A DNA stretch of 64,000 nt from assembly GCA_947259765.1 (NCBI GenBank), contig CAMYNG010000002.1, positions 1-64,000 on the forward strand. Reading direction: 5' to 3'. The notes below the pieces were generated by a model that saw nothing but the letters and a program-made list of their open reading frames with translations, ran no database searches and was not told where the DNA came from. Shown here in pieces: positions 42,482 through 51,900 of the stretch. Each line of letters begins with the position of its first letter. Position 1 is the first letter of the stretch. This DNA is from an uncultured Ectothiorhodospiraceae bacterium. Lineage in GTDB: Bacteria; Pseudomonadota; Gammaproteobacteria; CAMYNG01. A program made the translations under genes and the position numbers.

Positions 42482-42850
42482 TCACAAAGCACCGGCAGTG
42501 TCTGTCTCGGCCCGGTTTGCGCAGGCAATGCACAGAGGGGCAGCCGGGTCGGCTTCAAGACGTTTAACCGCAATTAGCTCACCACATTCCGAACATTCAC
42601 CATAGGTACCCTCGTCAAGCCGTTGCAACGCCTTCGCAATGCGTTGAATCTGTATGTCTCGGCGTTGATGTGTTTCCACGGACATAGCCTGCGCCTGCAG
42701 TGCATCCATACGTGACAGACGTCCGACACGGCTCTGATCCAGTTCGACCGTTCTGTCCGCATCTGCGCCACTGGCCGAAGTTTCCAGCAGTTCACGTTTT
42801 AAATTATCAAGCTGTTGACGGAAGTAACGGGTATTAATGTCATCGGCCAC
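42482..42850 (-). CDS. TraR/DksA-family zinc-finger protein
   Basis: A 122-residue DksA/TraR-type protein with an N-terminal helical pair and a four-Cys zinc finger: YGECSECGELIAVKRLEADP then CIACANRAE. It is shorter than DksA (about 150 residues) and has a different tip, so it is probably a TraR/YbiI-like paralogue that binds the RNA polymerase secondary channel. It starts just after the GIY-YIG gene on the same strand (12-base gap). Confidence 0.88.
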   Translation of the reverse strand: MADDINTRYFRQQLDNLKRELLETSASGADADRTVELDQSRVGRLSRMDALQAQAMSVETHQRRDIQIQRIAKALQRLDEGTYGECSECGELIAVKRLEADPAAPLCIACANRAETDTAGAL

Positions 42851-42862
42851 GAGTTTCTACCT

Positions 42863-43129
42863 TCAATTCGGTTGCTCAGCCGCGGATCTGATCATGCAGA
42901 TTTTCTCGTTCCGACTAAGACGCTTGATTTCCAACTCTCGTCGGGTTGCCGATGAGCGACAAGCGGCTGTTTCGTGATAAACCAGTTTAACCGGCCGCCG
43001 TGCTCGAGTATAACGCGCACTACCGGTGCCGTTATTATGGTCACCAACACGCCGAGCCAGGTTAGTTGTAATACCGGTATACAAGGTAGCGTCATTACAT
43101 TCCACGATATACACATACCAGGGATTCAC
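42863..43129 (-). CDS. GIY-YIG endonuclease-like protein (UPF0213/YhbQ type)
   Basis: An 88-residue stand-alone GIY-YIG domain: WYVYIVECNDATLYTGITTNL supplies the two Tyr strands, RRVGDHNNG the Arg, and RRELEIKRLSR the metal-binding Glu. This is the UPF0213 (YhbQ) type, probably involved in nucleic acid repair, with no proven activity. Its ATG overlaps the DUF488 stop by four bases. Confidence 0.9.
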   Translation of the reverse strand: MNPWYVYIVECNDATLYTGITTNLARRVGDHNNGTGSARYTRARRPVKLVYHETAACRSSATRRELEIKRLSRNEKICMIRSAAEQPN

Positions 43130-43695
43130 TCAATTTCCTCCAGATCAAGCTTAGCCGTTGTTTTACGATCGTAAATTAATTCGGCCGACTCCCGCCGTGC
43201 TTCCGGGCGTAATAGATGCTCCGAACAGTTAGCCTCGCCCAAAATATGCACCACGTTCCATCCCTGCAAGATCAGAAAGTCGGCAATAAGTGATCGGTGG
43301 CAATTCTCCGGCCTGCCCTCGGCACACATAATTGCAGCGGTTGACTGGCCTGCCAGGTTCTGCAATTGTGCTATCGCTCGGCCAAAGGCATCACTTTCCA
43401 TATAGTCGGCAAAACCCTGCAAACCGCTCTGTTCCAAAGCCAGGTGTGGAGACCCGGGGCGCGTGGTTCGTTTTCCACCAAGTTGCCTGCCCGCCCAGTG
43501 ATAGACTAATCCGTGGCCTTCGAGCGTTTCGCGTAACTCCGCCGCGTTAAATTGTGGAAAGCGCGCGGAACTCGGCATTGCGCGAATATCAACCAGGGTC
43601 TGAACATCGTTTTCCAGTAGCAAATCGCAAAATTCAGATTCACTTCGGTCGCTATGACCTATGGTATAAAGGGTTATGGGTGAAGCCGTCTGCAT
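43126..43695 (-). CDS. DUF488 family protein
   Basis: A protein of about 189 residues that begins ITLYTIGHSDRSESEFCDLL and keeps TLVDIRAMPSSARFPQFN, LGGKR and MCAEGRPENCHRSLIADFL, all DUF488 hallmarks. The Cys-containing CAEGRPENCHR loop is the likely functional site. The role is unknown, although some members are found near DNA-repair genes and this one overlaps a GIY-YIG gene. A start at 43728 is also possible. Confidence 0.88.
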   Translation of the reverse strand: MQTASPITLYTIGHSDRSESEFCDLLLENDVQTLVDIRAMPSSARFPQFNAAELRETLEGHGLVYHWAGRQLGGKRTTRPGSPHLALEQSGLQGFADYMESDAFGRAIAQLQNLAGQSTAAIMCAEGRPENCHRSLIADFLILQGWNVVHILGEANCSEHLLRPEARRESAELIYDRKTTAKLDLEEIE

Positions 43696-43788
43696 CAGAC
43701 TCTCTGTTGTCGGTTTGTGCGCTCTCATTTTATCAACTTTCGATCACACTTATTCTCGTTCCGTCAGCTAATGTTATACTCGTTTCCA

Positions 43789-44373
43789 ATGATCGCGGCC
43801 AGACATAAAACGCTACCCTACATTTCATTCACAATTCTGATTGTGACTTTGTCGCTTTTACCGACTCTGGTCACTGCTGCCGGGAAAAAGCCGCAACTGC
43901 AGTTTGATCATCCCGAGTTTCAGGTCCGCCTGTTACCGCGTACGCCTGATCAAATTGCCGCATTTTATGAAGCCCGGGGCTTTCCAAAACAAGCGATAGA
44001 AATTCTCCGCAAGCAATGCTTTATCACTGTTTCGATACGCAACAAAAGCCGTAAGGTTGTCTGGATGGATGTTTCCAACTGGAAATTTGCGACTCCCTCC
44101 GGGTCACTTAAGCGCCGCGATCGTAAGCACTGGCAGTCCTTCTGGCCAACCCTACCCCTGGAGCAGCGATTTCAGTCAACATTTCGTTGGACCCTGCTTC
44201 CGGAGTCGCTCGATTTTCGACCGGAAGAGGCCGAAGGCGGAAACATCACCCTGCCGCGCGTGCCTGAACCGATCACTATGACAGCCCACTTTACGGTCGG
44301 TGATGGCAGCGATGCTCAACGTGTGCCAATTAAAATCGAAAAAATTCGTTGTGCCGAGGACGCGATTCCATAA
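43789..44373 (+). CDS. exported hypothetical protein paired with TlpA-like reductase
   Basis: A 194-residue exported protein with a signal peptide (hydrophobic 9-30, cleavage near LVTAA). The mature part is basic, and probably immunoglobulin-like in its strands (RLLPRTPDQIAAFYEARGFP, then CFITVSIRNKSRKVVWMDVSNW). Two Cys are visible, at the start of that strand and near the C-terminus (IRCAEDAIP), so it may be a client of the thiol oxidoreductase encoded next to it with an overlapping TAATG. No family recognised. Confidence 0.7.
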   Translation: MIAARHKTLPYISFTILIVTLSLLPTLVTAAGKKPQLQFDHPEFQVRLLPRTPDQIAAFYEARGFPKQAIEILRKQCFITVSIRNKSRKVVWMDVSNWKFATPSGSLKRRDRKHWQSFWPTLPLEQRFQSTFRWTLLPESLDFRPEEAEGGNITLPRVPEPITMTAHFTVGDGSDAQRVPIKIEKIRCAEDAIP

Positions 44374-44951
44374 TGTGTATTCAGAAAAAATGGAAAACGC
44401 TGCTCAAAAGAACGTCAGCTTTACTGCTCGGATTAATTCTGGTCATTCCGAGCCTGTCGATCGCCGGAAATCTACCCAAGGGTATTATCGAAGTGGACGG
44501 TCGTTCGGCACCGGCTCTGGCCTTAAACGACATTGATGGAAATGCTTTCGATTTAATCTCAACCCGCGGGCGATGGGTGTTTGTTCACTTTTGGGCCAGT
44601 TGGTGTGGGCCATGTCGGCGTGAGATGCCGGCGATCCAGCGGCTTGATAAACAATTGGGAACTTCCGGGATCGAACTGGTACTGATTAATACCGCTGAGG
44701 ACGAAGATACTATTTTCAGTTTTCTTTCCGCCGTCGCACCGGATCTGCCCACGCTCATGGACATAGATGGGCTTGCTACGGAGAAATGGCAGCCACGCGG
44801 GCTACCCGCCACCTACCTGGTCGATCCGCAGGGTCGTATTCGATATCAAGCCTTGGGTGGCAGACCTTGGGATAGCGAGGCGTACCTGCAGTTCCTGCAG
44901 CAGTTACCTACTGCAACACCGCGGCCGAAGTCGGATACGACGGGTCGCTAG
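44373..44951 (+). CDS. TlpA/ResA-family thiol-disulfide oxidoreductase
   Basis: A 192-residue membrane-anchored periplasmic thioredoxin. An N-terminal helix (about 14-31) is followed by the AhpC/TSA-like fold with WCGPC at residues 77-81, VHFWASW before it, and RGLPATYLVDPQGRI with the cis-Pro after it. It probably reduces periplasmic disulfides, as in cytochrome c maturation or protection of a client. Its ATG overlaps the stop of the upstream exported protein by one base. The 3' end overlaps the convergent gene by 44 bases. Confidence 0.88.
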   Translation: MCIQKKWKTLLKRTSALLLGLILVIPSLSIAGNLPKGIIEVDGRSAPALALNDIDGNAFDLISTRGRWVFVHFWASWCGPCRREMPAIQRLDKQLGTSGIELVLINTAEDEDTIFSFLSAVAPDLPTLMDIDGLATEKWQPRGLPATYLVDPQGRIRYQALGGRPWDSEAYLQFLQQLPTATPRPKSDTTGR

Positions 44952-45771
44952 CTTCGTTAGAATCCGAAGTTGAACCCGGCGAGCGCCCGGCTTGACCGAG
45001 ACCACTACCGGCAGCAAGACCGACAGTTTGCAGATCGATCACTTGCTCACAGGACAACTGCTCCACTCGCCGGCCAGAAGTGTCCACACGATATTCAATT
45101 TCCGCGACACCCTTTTCAACACTGAAGGCGTACACCTGAACCACCGCATACTCGGCGGTCATTTGAATTCTTGGGCGCAGATCCAGACTCATAAACGCCG
45201 ACTTAAACTCGTCCGGCCATTCTATTTCGCACTGCTGTAACAGTTGGTCGCGTTGTGGGTTAAAAAACACCAGCTGAGTATTCCATTCAGCCGATCCGGT
45301 GTCGATATAAAGTCGTTCGATCGTGTCAACAAAGAGCAGAAACTGAAAAACACCACGCGGACTAAAACTGAATTTGATGTGATGCAGGTAGGGTCGTGAA
45401 ATACCGCAAAATAGCTGATGATAAATCTGTGCAGACCTTATAAACGGGGCAACAAAACGCTTGCGTGTGTAAAAAAGTGTTCGTCCTCCTTGTTTGTCGC
45501 GAAGGTAGAGATACTCCAACATAAAATGCGGATCGATGACGACTTCGTCAAAAAGGTCAAACAACCGACTGGGATCAAAATAGTATAGCTGTCGGGTCCG
45601 AGCGCAGGGTTGGGTACCGCGCAAGTTCAACAGGTCACGCGGTGTCTCACCAACTTCAAATCCGATCTCGACAACCCGCTGATAGATCGCCGCACACTGC
45701 GCAGCATCGAGAATAACGTAGTTCGAATCACGAAGTGGTAAAGGACCGGTAATAACGGTTTCCATATCCAT
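44908..45771 (-). CDS. hypothetical protein, 287 residues
   Basis: A soluble protein with no signal or membrane segment. Distinctive segments are TRQLYYFDPSRLFDLFDEVV, GGRTLFYTRKRFVAPFIRSAQIYHQLF and SFSPRGVFQFLLFVDTIERLYID. It has many aromatic residues and a low-complexity Ser/Gly/Pro tail of about 40 residues, which is the part that overlaps the TlpA-like gene. I do not recognise a family. The natural composition and a clear gap upstream support the call. Confidence 0.65.
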   Translation of the reverse strand: MDMETVITGPLPLRDSNYVILDAAQCAAIYQRVVEIGFEVGETPRDLLNLRGTQPCARTRQLYYFDPSRLFDLFDEVVIDPHFMLEYLYLRDKQGGRTLFYTRKRFVAPFIRSAQIYHQLFCGISRPYLHHIKFSFSPRGVFQFLLFVDTIERLYIDTGSAEWNTQLVFFNPQRDQLLQQCEIEWPDEFKSAFMSLDLRPRIQMTAEYAVVQVYAFSVEKGVAEIEYRVDTSGRRVEQLSCEQVIDLQTVGLAAGSGLGQAGRSPGSTSDSNEASDPSYPTSAAVLQ

Positions 45772-45869
45772 GGCGGAAGCCTCTTCCTGAGTAATCGGTT
45801 ATTTTGTTTTTGTACCGAAACCGTGTATATGTTAGCCCATCGGTTCTGCAAACACGACACCTGATGTTT

Positions 45870-46109
45870 TTATAACCACTCTAAAAGATAGTAAATAAAC
45901 TGACCTTCGGAGGACTTGGAGGGCCCGACAACACGCGCCGCAAAACGTTTGCTGGCGGCATCGGCACCGGACAGCGCGGCATCACGTGAGCCTACAACTT
46001 CCACACAACTGACCGGGAAACGTTTGCGGCTACGTCGCGGCACAAACACAACGGCGTATTGCTCTTCTGAAACCCGGGTTTCCGGATCCGGCGGTACTAT
46101 TCCACGCAT
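45870..46109 (-). CDS. small conserved hypothetical protein
   Basis: A 79-residue basic protein with beta-like parts (QYAVVFVPRRSRKRFPVSCVEVV) and a short helix rich in Ala. It ends in QFIYYLLEWL. I recall similar short proteins in gammaproteobacteria, with no function. It is divergent from the tag gene, 64 bases away. Confidence 0.6.
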   Translation of the reverse strand: MRGIVPPDPETRVSEEQYAVVFVPRRSRKRFPVSCVEVVGSRDAALSGADAASKRFAARVVGPSKSSEGQFIYYLLEWL

Positions 46110-46172
46110 TTTGAGTTCACTTTAATTACACTATCCCAACAAGCCTAACAAAAACCAACAGGAGTCGGCCAG

Positions 46173-46748
46173 ATGACAATCAAGCGCTGCGAATGGGCCG
46201 GGAGTGATGCCGTATACATTCGTTACCATGATAAGGAATGGGGCGTTCCGGTGCACACCGATCGCAAGCTTTTTGAGATGTTGATCCTGGAAGGTGCGCA
46301 AGCAGGACTGAGCTGGATAACAATTTTGAAAAAGCGCCCCGGTTATCGTCGCGCCTTTGAGCGCTTTGACCCAAAAAAAATTGCGGCCTACAACAAGCGC
46401 AAAGTAAACAGTTTACTCAAGGACTCCAGTATCGTACGTAATCGCCTGAAAATTGAGTCCACAATCCAGAATGCACGCGCCTATCTTGACCTCCGTGAAG
46501 AAACTGGACGCTTCAGTACGTTCCTCTGGCAATTTGTCGACGGTGAGCCAGTCCACAATCACTGGCGAAAGCTGAGCGATATTCCTGCAAAGACCCCAGA
46601 GTCCGATGCTATGAGCAAGGCTCTCAAGCAACGTGGTTTCAAGTTTGTCGGCTCGACAATCTGCTATGCGTTTATGCAGGCGGTTGGCATGGTTAACGAT
46701 CACACCACGGATTGTTTTCGGCACGCCGAAATTAAACGAGCGACATAA
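46173..46748 (+). CDS. tag: DNA-3-methyladenine glycosylase I
   Basis: A 191-residue Tag enzyme, close to the usual 187. The N-terminus RCEWAGSDAVYIRYHDKEWGVPV contains the Cys and His zinc ligands, NDHTTDCF near the C-terminus supplies the second His/Cys pair, and LFEMLILEGAQAGLSWITIL is the conserved helix-hairpin-helix-side segment. It removes 3-methyladenine from DNA in base-excision repair. GGAG lies nine bases before the ATG. It is monocistronic. Confidence 0.95.
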   Translation: MTIKRCEWAGSDAVYIRYHDKEWGVPVHTDRKLFEMLILEGAQAGLSWITILKKRPGYRRAFERFDPKKIAAYNKRKVNSLLKDSSIVRNRLKIESTIQNARAYLDLREETGRFSTFLWQFVDGEPVHNHWRKLSDIPAKTPESDAMSKALKQRGFKFVGSTICYAFMQAVGMVNDHTTDCFRHAEIKRAT

Positions 46749-46794
46749 TACTGAGCGGAACAATACAATGCTTCCAGTTTACAGGGCTAAACTA

Positions 46795-47033
46795 ATTCAT
46801 TAGGCAGGTTTGCGGCCGGCAGCTCGCAAGACCGTGGGCCGCATGGAAGCGGCACATGGACGTGCAAGCGTCGCGAGAGAGTAGGAAACCCGTAACGACC
46901 GCGGCCCCCGAGCCTACAGGGGTGAGTTTCGGCGCTCTCGAAACGAGCGGGCGTACAGGGATGTACGCCAAACCTGCCCTCAGTCGACAAGAGTACCTGG
47001 TTCCCCCTGTATTCAAACCAAGAGGGATTTGAA
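46795..47033. repeat. dispersed intergenic repeat, copy 1
   Basis: GC-rich sequence with several internal hairpins. Its block 46911-46969 is, in reverse orientation, closely similar to 52202-52258 in the repeat after putA (shared words include CGCCCGCTCGTTTC and CCCCTGTAGG). It lies between tag and the minus-strand 312-residue gene, and short open frames in it are artefacts of the repeat. Confidence 0.7.
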
Positions 47034-47037
47034 TGAA

Positions 47038-47976
47038 TTATTGGTCAGCCTGACGCAAACGAACTTCCACCAGCGCGGCTTTGAGTACTGCTGGCTCAAG
47101 CTGGTGTGGATAAAGGCGGTAATGCTTGTAAATACCCGATGCGGATTTTCTTGCCAACTCCTGTAGGCGCCGGTGAGTCACATCAGAAAGCCCGGCTAGA
47201 GTCAGCAACACCGGTGCCTGCCAGGCAATATAGTCAGCAACCAAATCCTGTGACTCAGAATCCGTCCAGGATTCCTCCAGTAACAAAGGAGGAAATGCAG
47301 CCGCGGGAAGTTGACGGTGCTGTAATTCTTCAATATGACGATTCTCTTCAAGACCAGATCCACCACCGTCGGGCTCACGTTTAAACCATTGCGCACCCGC
47401 CGATCGTTTACGCACGATTTCCTGCAGGCGATCACGATACTGATGTCCCTGCAAGGGTGCGTTACCCTCCCGCGACTTGATCATACTCGGTGATACAAAC
47501 CCTAAGTCACTTATAGCAGAGGCGCGCCACGTGACAGACGCTGAAAGCGGTAAGGCATCTTTGCTTCGTGAGCTGCCAGCCAATACCAGGGGCATTTGCG
47601 TTTGTTTATCGAGCAACCAGAGCTCGTAGTTATCATCGGGAGGAAACGGCAACGCGTCTCGGTGCTGCTCAAGACCGGTAATGATCTGCTGTGTTTCCCG
47701 CTCCACTTCACCGACATCAATAAGCGGGTTCCCGGGGAGGCGGTGCAATCCGCTTGTGTGCGACCAGAACCCCACCATTACCGTTCGCCGAGACCGCTTG
47801 CGTGACGTGCCCATTGAACCCATGGGGTTGGCAACAGTTGTCCTGACCTGGATCCGCCAGTTTTCACCATCATCGGTTACTGCCTGGGCATTGGCAGTCT
47901 CGATCACATGCAAGGTGCCCAAAAACGGTGATAGTTGGCGAACACAAAAACAACTAAATTCGGTAGGTGTGGCCAA
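47038..47976 (-). CDS. hypothetical protein, 312 residues
   Basis: A soluble protein of 312 residues without signal peptide. The first 60 residues are beta-like (FSCFCVRQLSPFLGTLHVIETANAQ split here), the middle holds an acidic NYELWLLDKQTQMPLVLAGS strand region, and the last 90 residues are helical. It is not a family I can name, though I believe relatives exist in gammaproteobacteria. It starts three bases after the stop of a 60-residue gene, so they form a pair. Confidence 0.68.
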   Translation of the reverse strand: MATPTEFSCFCVRQLSPFLGTLHVIETANAQAVTDDGENWRIQVRTTVANPMGSMGTSRKRSRRTVMVGFWSHTSGLHRLPGNPLIDVGEVERETQQIITGLEQHRDALPFPPDDNYELWLLDKQTQMPLVLAGSSRSKDALPLSASVTWRASAISDLGFVSPSMIKSREGNAPLQGHQYRDRLQEIVRKRSAGAQWFKREPDGGGSGLEENRHIEELQHRQLPAAAFPPLLLEESWTDSESQDLVADYIAWQAPVLLTLAGLSDVTHRRLQELARKSASGIYKHYRLYPHQLEPAVLKAALVEVRLRQADQ

Positions 47977-47979
47977 CGA

Positions 47980-48162
47980 TTACTTCACTACGGCAAGCTT
48001 TTGTTTGAGCCGTGAGAACAAGTCGGCAGCCAGATTCTGGAGTTCCAGAACGAGCGTATTAAAGACAAACTCAAACCCGCCAAGCACTGCGTCAATTCCT
48101 TCACAGGAATTGAGCAGATCGAAATCAATGCTAACCTGCTGTAAATACTGATCGGGTTGCAT
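47980..48162 (-). CDS. 60-residue helical hypothetical protein
   Basis: A very small protein, mostly helical, with DFDLLNSCEGIDAVLGGFEF followed by an amphipathic LQNLAADLFSRLKQKL. The ATG follows AGGTG at four bases, and the stop lies three bases before the start of the 312-residue gene, which supports a coupled pair. Unknown function. Confidence 0.6.
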   Translation of the reverse strand: MQPDQYLQQVSIDFDLLNSCEGIDAVLGGFEFVFNTLVLELQNLAADLFSRLKQKLAVVK

Positions 48163-48212
48163 AATTCACCTGGGTCGGGGTTGGCTGGAATTAATGGTGA
48201 TTGAATCGCGTA

Positions 48213-48506
48213 CTATTTTTGCTGCACCAGTACCCAGGGGGCCGCTACTACTGCCCAAAACTCGGTATTGTTATCCTGCCACTGCTGGGCATCTGCGTCA
48301 GTGGCCCTGCTAATTTCTCCGTCGTCAAGCCACTGATCTATTTTCGCAACGTCGTCTCGTGCTACACAGACCGCCACATCTACCAGGTCCAATTCAGCCG
48401 TCACCTTGATAACGACGCCACGCGCAAAATGCGTTTGCAACTCCGTCCAATCGAGCCGGGCGGTTTGACCATTCAGTTTGACCCACAACTCATCTTTTTC
48501 TGTCAT
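48213..48506 (-). CDS. DUF2288 family protein
   Basis: A 97-residue protein with DUF2288 hallmarks: WTELQTHFARGVVIKV, LDLVDVAVCVARDDVAKIDQWL and the PWVLVQ C-terminus (FWAVVAAPWVLVQ). The function is unknown; the family is common in gammaproteobacteria and cyanobacteria. It lies in a minus-strand group with the DUF3175 gene and the preceding pair, but the 46-50-base gaps leave the operon uncertain. Confidence 0.88.
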   Translation of the reverse strand: MTEKDELWVKLNGQTARLDWTELQTHFARGVVIKVTAELDLVDVAVCVARDDVAKIDQWLDDGEISRATDADAQQWQDNNTEFWAVVAAPWVLVQQK

Positions 48507-48552
48507 CTATATCTTCATCCACGACTAAAAGCCAAATCCAATAAACTTTCGA

Positions 48553-48840
48553 TTATTTACCGAACGCTCGGCGTAACTCTTCCTTTGCCTGCTCAAGAAC
48601 CTGCCGCTGCTCCTCATCGAGATTCTTGCCTGCACGGTTAATGTAAAACACCAACATTGACATTGACGAACGAAACGGTGACGTCTTCCTATGCTTGCTC
48701 GCTTCGGCAGAACGCTTCAATGAACGCGCAATTCGTATGGGGTCCTTCCAGGTGAACACGCCCTCTTCCAGCTGCAAAGCATGACTCTCACGCGTAACCC
48801 GCGCAGACCAGTTGGGACTCGCTTTCTGCTTGACAACCAT
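48553..48840 (-). CDS. DUF3175 family protein
   Basis: A 95-residue basic protein of the DUF3175 family: WSARVTRESHALQLEEGVF, a DPIRIARSLKRSAEAS helix and SSMSMLVFYINRAGKNL are characteristic. It is a small, perhaps nucleic-acid-binding protein of unknown role. The ATG at 48840 follows AGG by five bases; a TTG at 48861 is less likely. It is divergent from putA, leaving about 90 bases for both promoters. Confidence 0.88.
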   Translation of the reverse strand: MVVKQKASPNWSARVTRESHALQLEEGVFTWKDPIRIARSLKRSAEASKHRKTSPFRSSMSMLVFYINRAGKNLDEEQRQVLEQAKEELRRAFGK

Positions 48841-48930
48841 ATATACCTGACCAAATTCCAAATCTTGTACTACAGGTTGAAGAATTTTTCCTAAACTCAG
48901 TTTAAGAATAGCCGGTAACCGGGGGCAAGC

Positions 48931-51900
48931 ATGTTGTTTGGCGACGATTTTCCTGCACTTTCGCGTGAACGCTCGAACATCAATGCGGATTATCTCGCAG
49001 ACGAGAAAAAATTGCTGCAGCGGCTGATTGTCGAAGCCGACTGCCCGGAGGCAATGCAGAAAAAAATAGCCCTGCGGGCGACGCGGTTAGTGACCGCCGT
49101 TCGTGAATACACCCCCGACGGGCTCGACGCGTTGCTACAGGAATATGATTTATCGTCGGAGGAAGGCGTGGCCCTGATGTGCCTGGCAGAGGCGCTGTTA
49201 CGCATTCCGGATCCGGACACGGCCGATCGTCTGATCCGCGAAAAACTTGCTGCGGGTAACTGGCAGACCCATCTCGGCAACAGTGACTCCATCCTGGTCA
49301 ACGCGTCCACCTGGGGGCTAATGCTCACCGGGCGACTGGTTAAATTTGATACCGAGTCAAAGAATCTGAGCGCCGTGCTCAACCGCCTGCTCAACCGCGC
49401 CAGTGAGCCGGTCATGCGACTGGCCATGGTTGAAGCCATGCGCATTCTGGGACAACAGTTCGTTATGGGCCAGAACATTGAAGCCGCGCTGAAACGCAGC
49501 AGCGAATACAGTGATATGCCATGTCGTTTTTCCTATGACATGCTCGGAGAATCGGCCATTACGACGGCGGACGCAGAACGCTACCTGCAAGCCTATGAGG
49601 ATGCAATTGTTGTACTCGGATCACATTCAAACTCGAATCCGGAAATAGAGTCGGCTGCCGGGATCTCCGTAAAACTTTCTGCACTGCATCCGCGCCTTGA
49701 GAGTGCAAAGCACCAGCGTGTCATGCACGAAATTGTACCGCGACTGCAGCGACTTACGGAATTGGCGAGCCATCATCGAATCGGCCTGACCATCGACGCC
49801 GAGGAAACTGATCGACTTGATTTAACCCTGGACGTGTTTACGGCTACTTATACCTCTGCTGTCACCGCAGATTGGCAAGGGCTGGGGCTGGCAGTTCAAG
49901 CCTATCAGAAGCGTGCTCGTGCGGTATTGGATTACCTGGCCACACTGGCCCAGACTCACCGCCGCCGCATCATGCTTCGACTCGTTAAGGGCGCATATTG
50001 GGATACGGAGATCAAACTTGCACAACAACAAGGATGGTGCGAGTACCCGGTATTTACCCGTAAGTCACATACCGATGTATGCTACCTGGCCTGTGCAAAA
50101 AAGCTGCTTGCGCATCCTGACCTATTCTACCCACAGTTCGCAACGCATAACGCTCGCACCGTGGCAGCCGTCATAGAATTGGCCGGGGACAACACCCGGT
50201 TTGAATTTCAACGCCTGCATGGTATGGGGGAAGCGCTATACCAACATGTTCAGGAAAAAAGTAAACCACAGGTAGCCTGCAGAGTTTATGCGCCGGTCGG
50301 GCGTCACGAAGATTTATTACCCTATCTGGTTCGCCGACTATTGGAAAATGGCGCCAACACCTCTTTTGTCAATCGCATTACAGATCTGTCAATATCCGTC
50401 GACGAAATCGTCGCAGATCCGACGGCCCTCACCCGCGAAACGAAGCTGACATCTCACCCCGCCATTCCGTTACCCAAGCAGATTTTTGGTGATGAACGCC
50501 GAAACGCAACCGGGTTGAACCTTAATGATCCGCAACAGCTCATCGAGCTCGACACCGCCCTTGAGGATGCAGTTACACAATCCTGGCAGGCTACGCCGAC
50601 GTTCGCGCAATCCGGCAACAAGCCGAAACAAGTTGTCAGTCCAGCGAACCACGCCGATATCATTGGTTCGGTTTTCGAAGCGAACACAAGCGACGTAGCG
50701 GTTGCAATTGAAAACGCAGACAAGGCCTCGGCGGAGTGGTCTGTAGTATCCGCAGACCAACGCGCAGAAATCCTTGAACGTGCCGCAGACCTCATCGAGG
50801 CGGAACCTATCCCGCTGCTGATGCTGATTGTCCGAGAAGGTGGCCGATGTATCGCCGATGCCCAGGCGGAAATACGTGAGACGGTTGATTACTGTCGCTA
50901 CTACGCGAACCAGATTCGTAGTGCATTTCCCGGCGAATCACTTCCCGGCCCCACAGGTGAAATCAACACACTAACATTGCACCCACGCGGGGTGTTCGCC
51001 TGTATCAGCCCATGGAATTTCCCGGCCGCCATTTTCACCGGGCAAGTCACGGCGGCACTAGCCGCTGGTAACGCCGTGCTTGCAAAGCCGGCCAGGCTAT
51101 CTCCTCTCACTGCTGCCTACATCGTTGATTTGTTATACAAGGCGGGAGTACCAGAAGCCGCACTCGTCCTGCTGCCGGGAAATGGAGCGGAAATCGGCAG
51201 CCTGATGTTGGCGGATGAACGCGTACGTGGTGTTGTATTTACCGGCTCGATGCAAACCGCTCGAATTATTAATCGGCAGCTGGCAAATCGAACCGGTGCG
51301 ATAACACCGTTAATCGCCGAGACCGGCGGTCAAAATGTAATGATCGTAGACAGCTCTGCACTTGCGGAACAGGTTACGCTCGACGTACTTCAGTCTGCCT
51401 TCAACAGCGCTGGACAACGCTGCTCGGCACTGCGTGTCCTGTTTCTGCAAAACGAGATTGCCGACAAAATTATACAGTTGCTGACCGGTGCGATGGATGA
51501 GCTTAGCATCGGTGATCCCATGCGCCTGGCTACGGACATCGGTCCAGTCATTTCTACTGACGCACAACGCACTGTTAACGAACACATCACGCGATTGCAC
51601 CGTGAAGCAAAACCACTACATACTCTTGCTTTACCGGAGGCGACTCACGCAGGTACTTTCGTTGCACCGGCCCTGTTTGAGATTGACCAACTTGAATTTT
51701 TGCAGCGGGAGATTTTTGGCCCGGTACTGCATATCATCCGTTACAGCGCACATCATCTCGACCATGTCATACAGGCCATTAATGCAACAGGTTACGGACT
51801 TACGCTCGGAATTCACAGCCGACTCGGCAGCACCCAACAATACGTAGCCAAACGCGTGCGCGTCGGTAACATCTACATCAACCGTAATATGATCGGCGCG

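Noticed and set aside
46787-47016. Two minus-strand open frames of 67 and 74 codons near tag
   Set aside because: They are contained in the dispersed repeat and have the same artefactual composition as the frames after putA.
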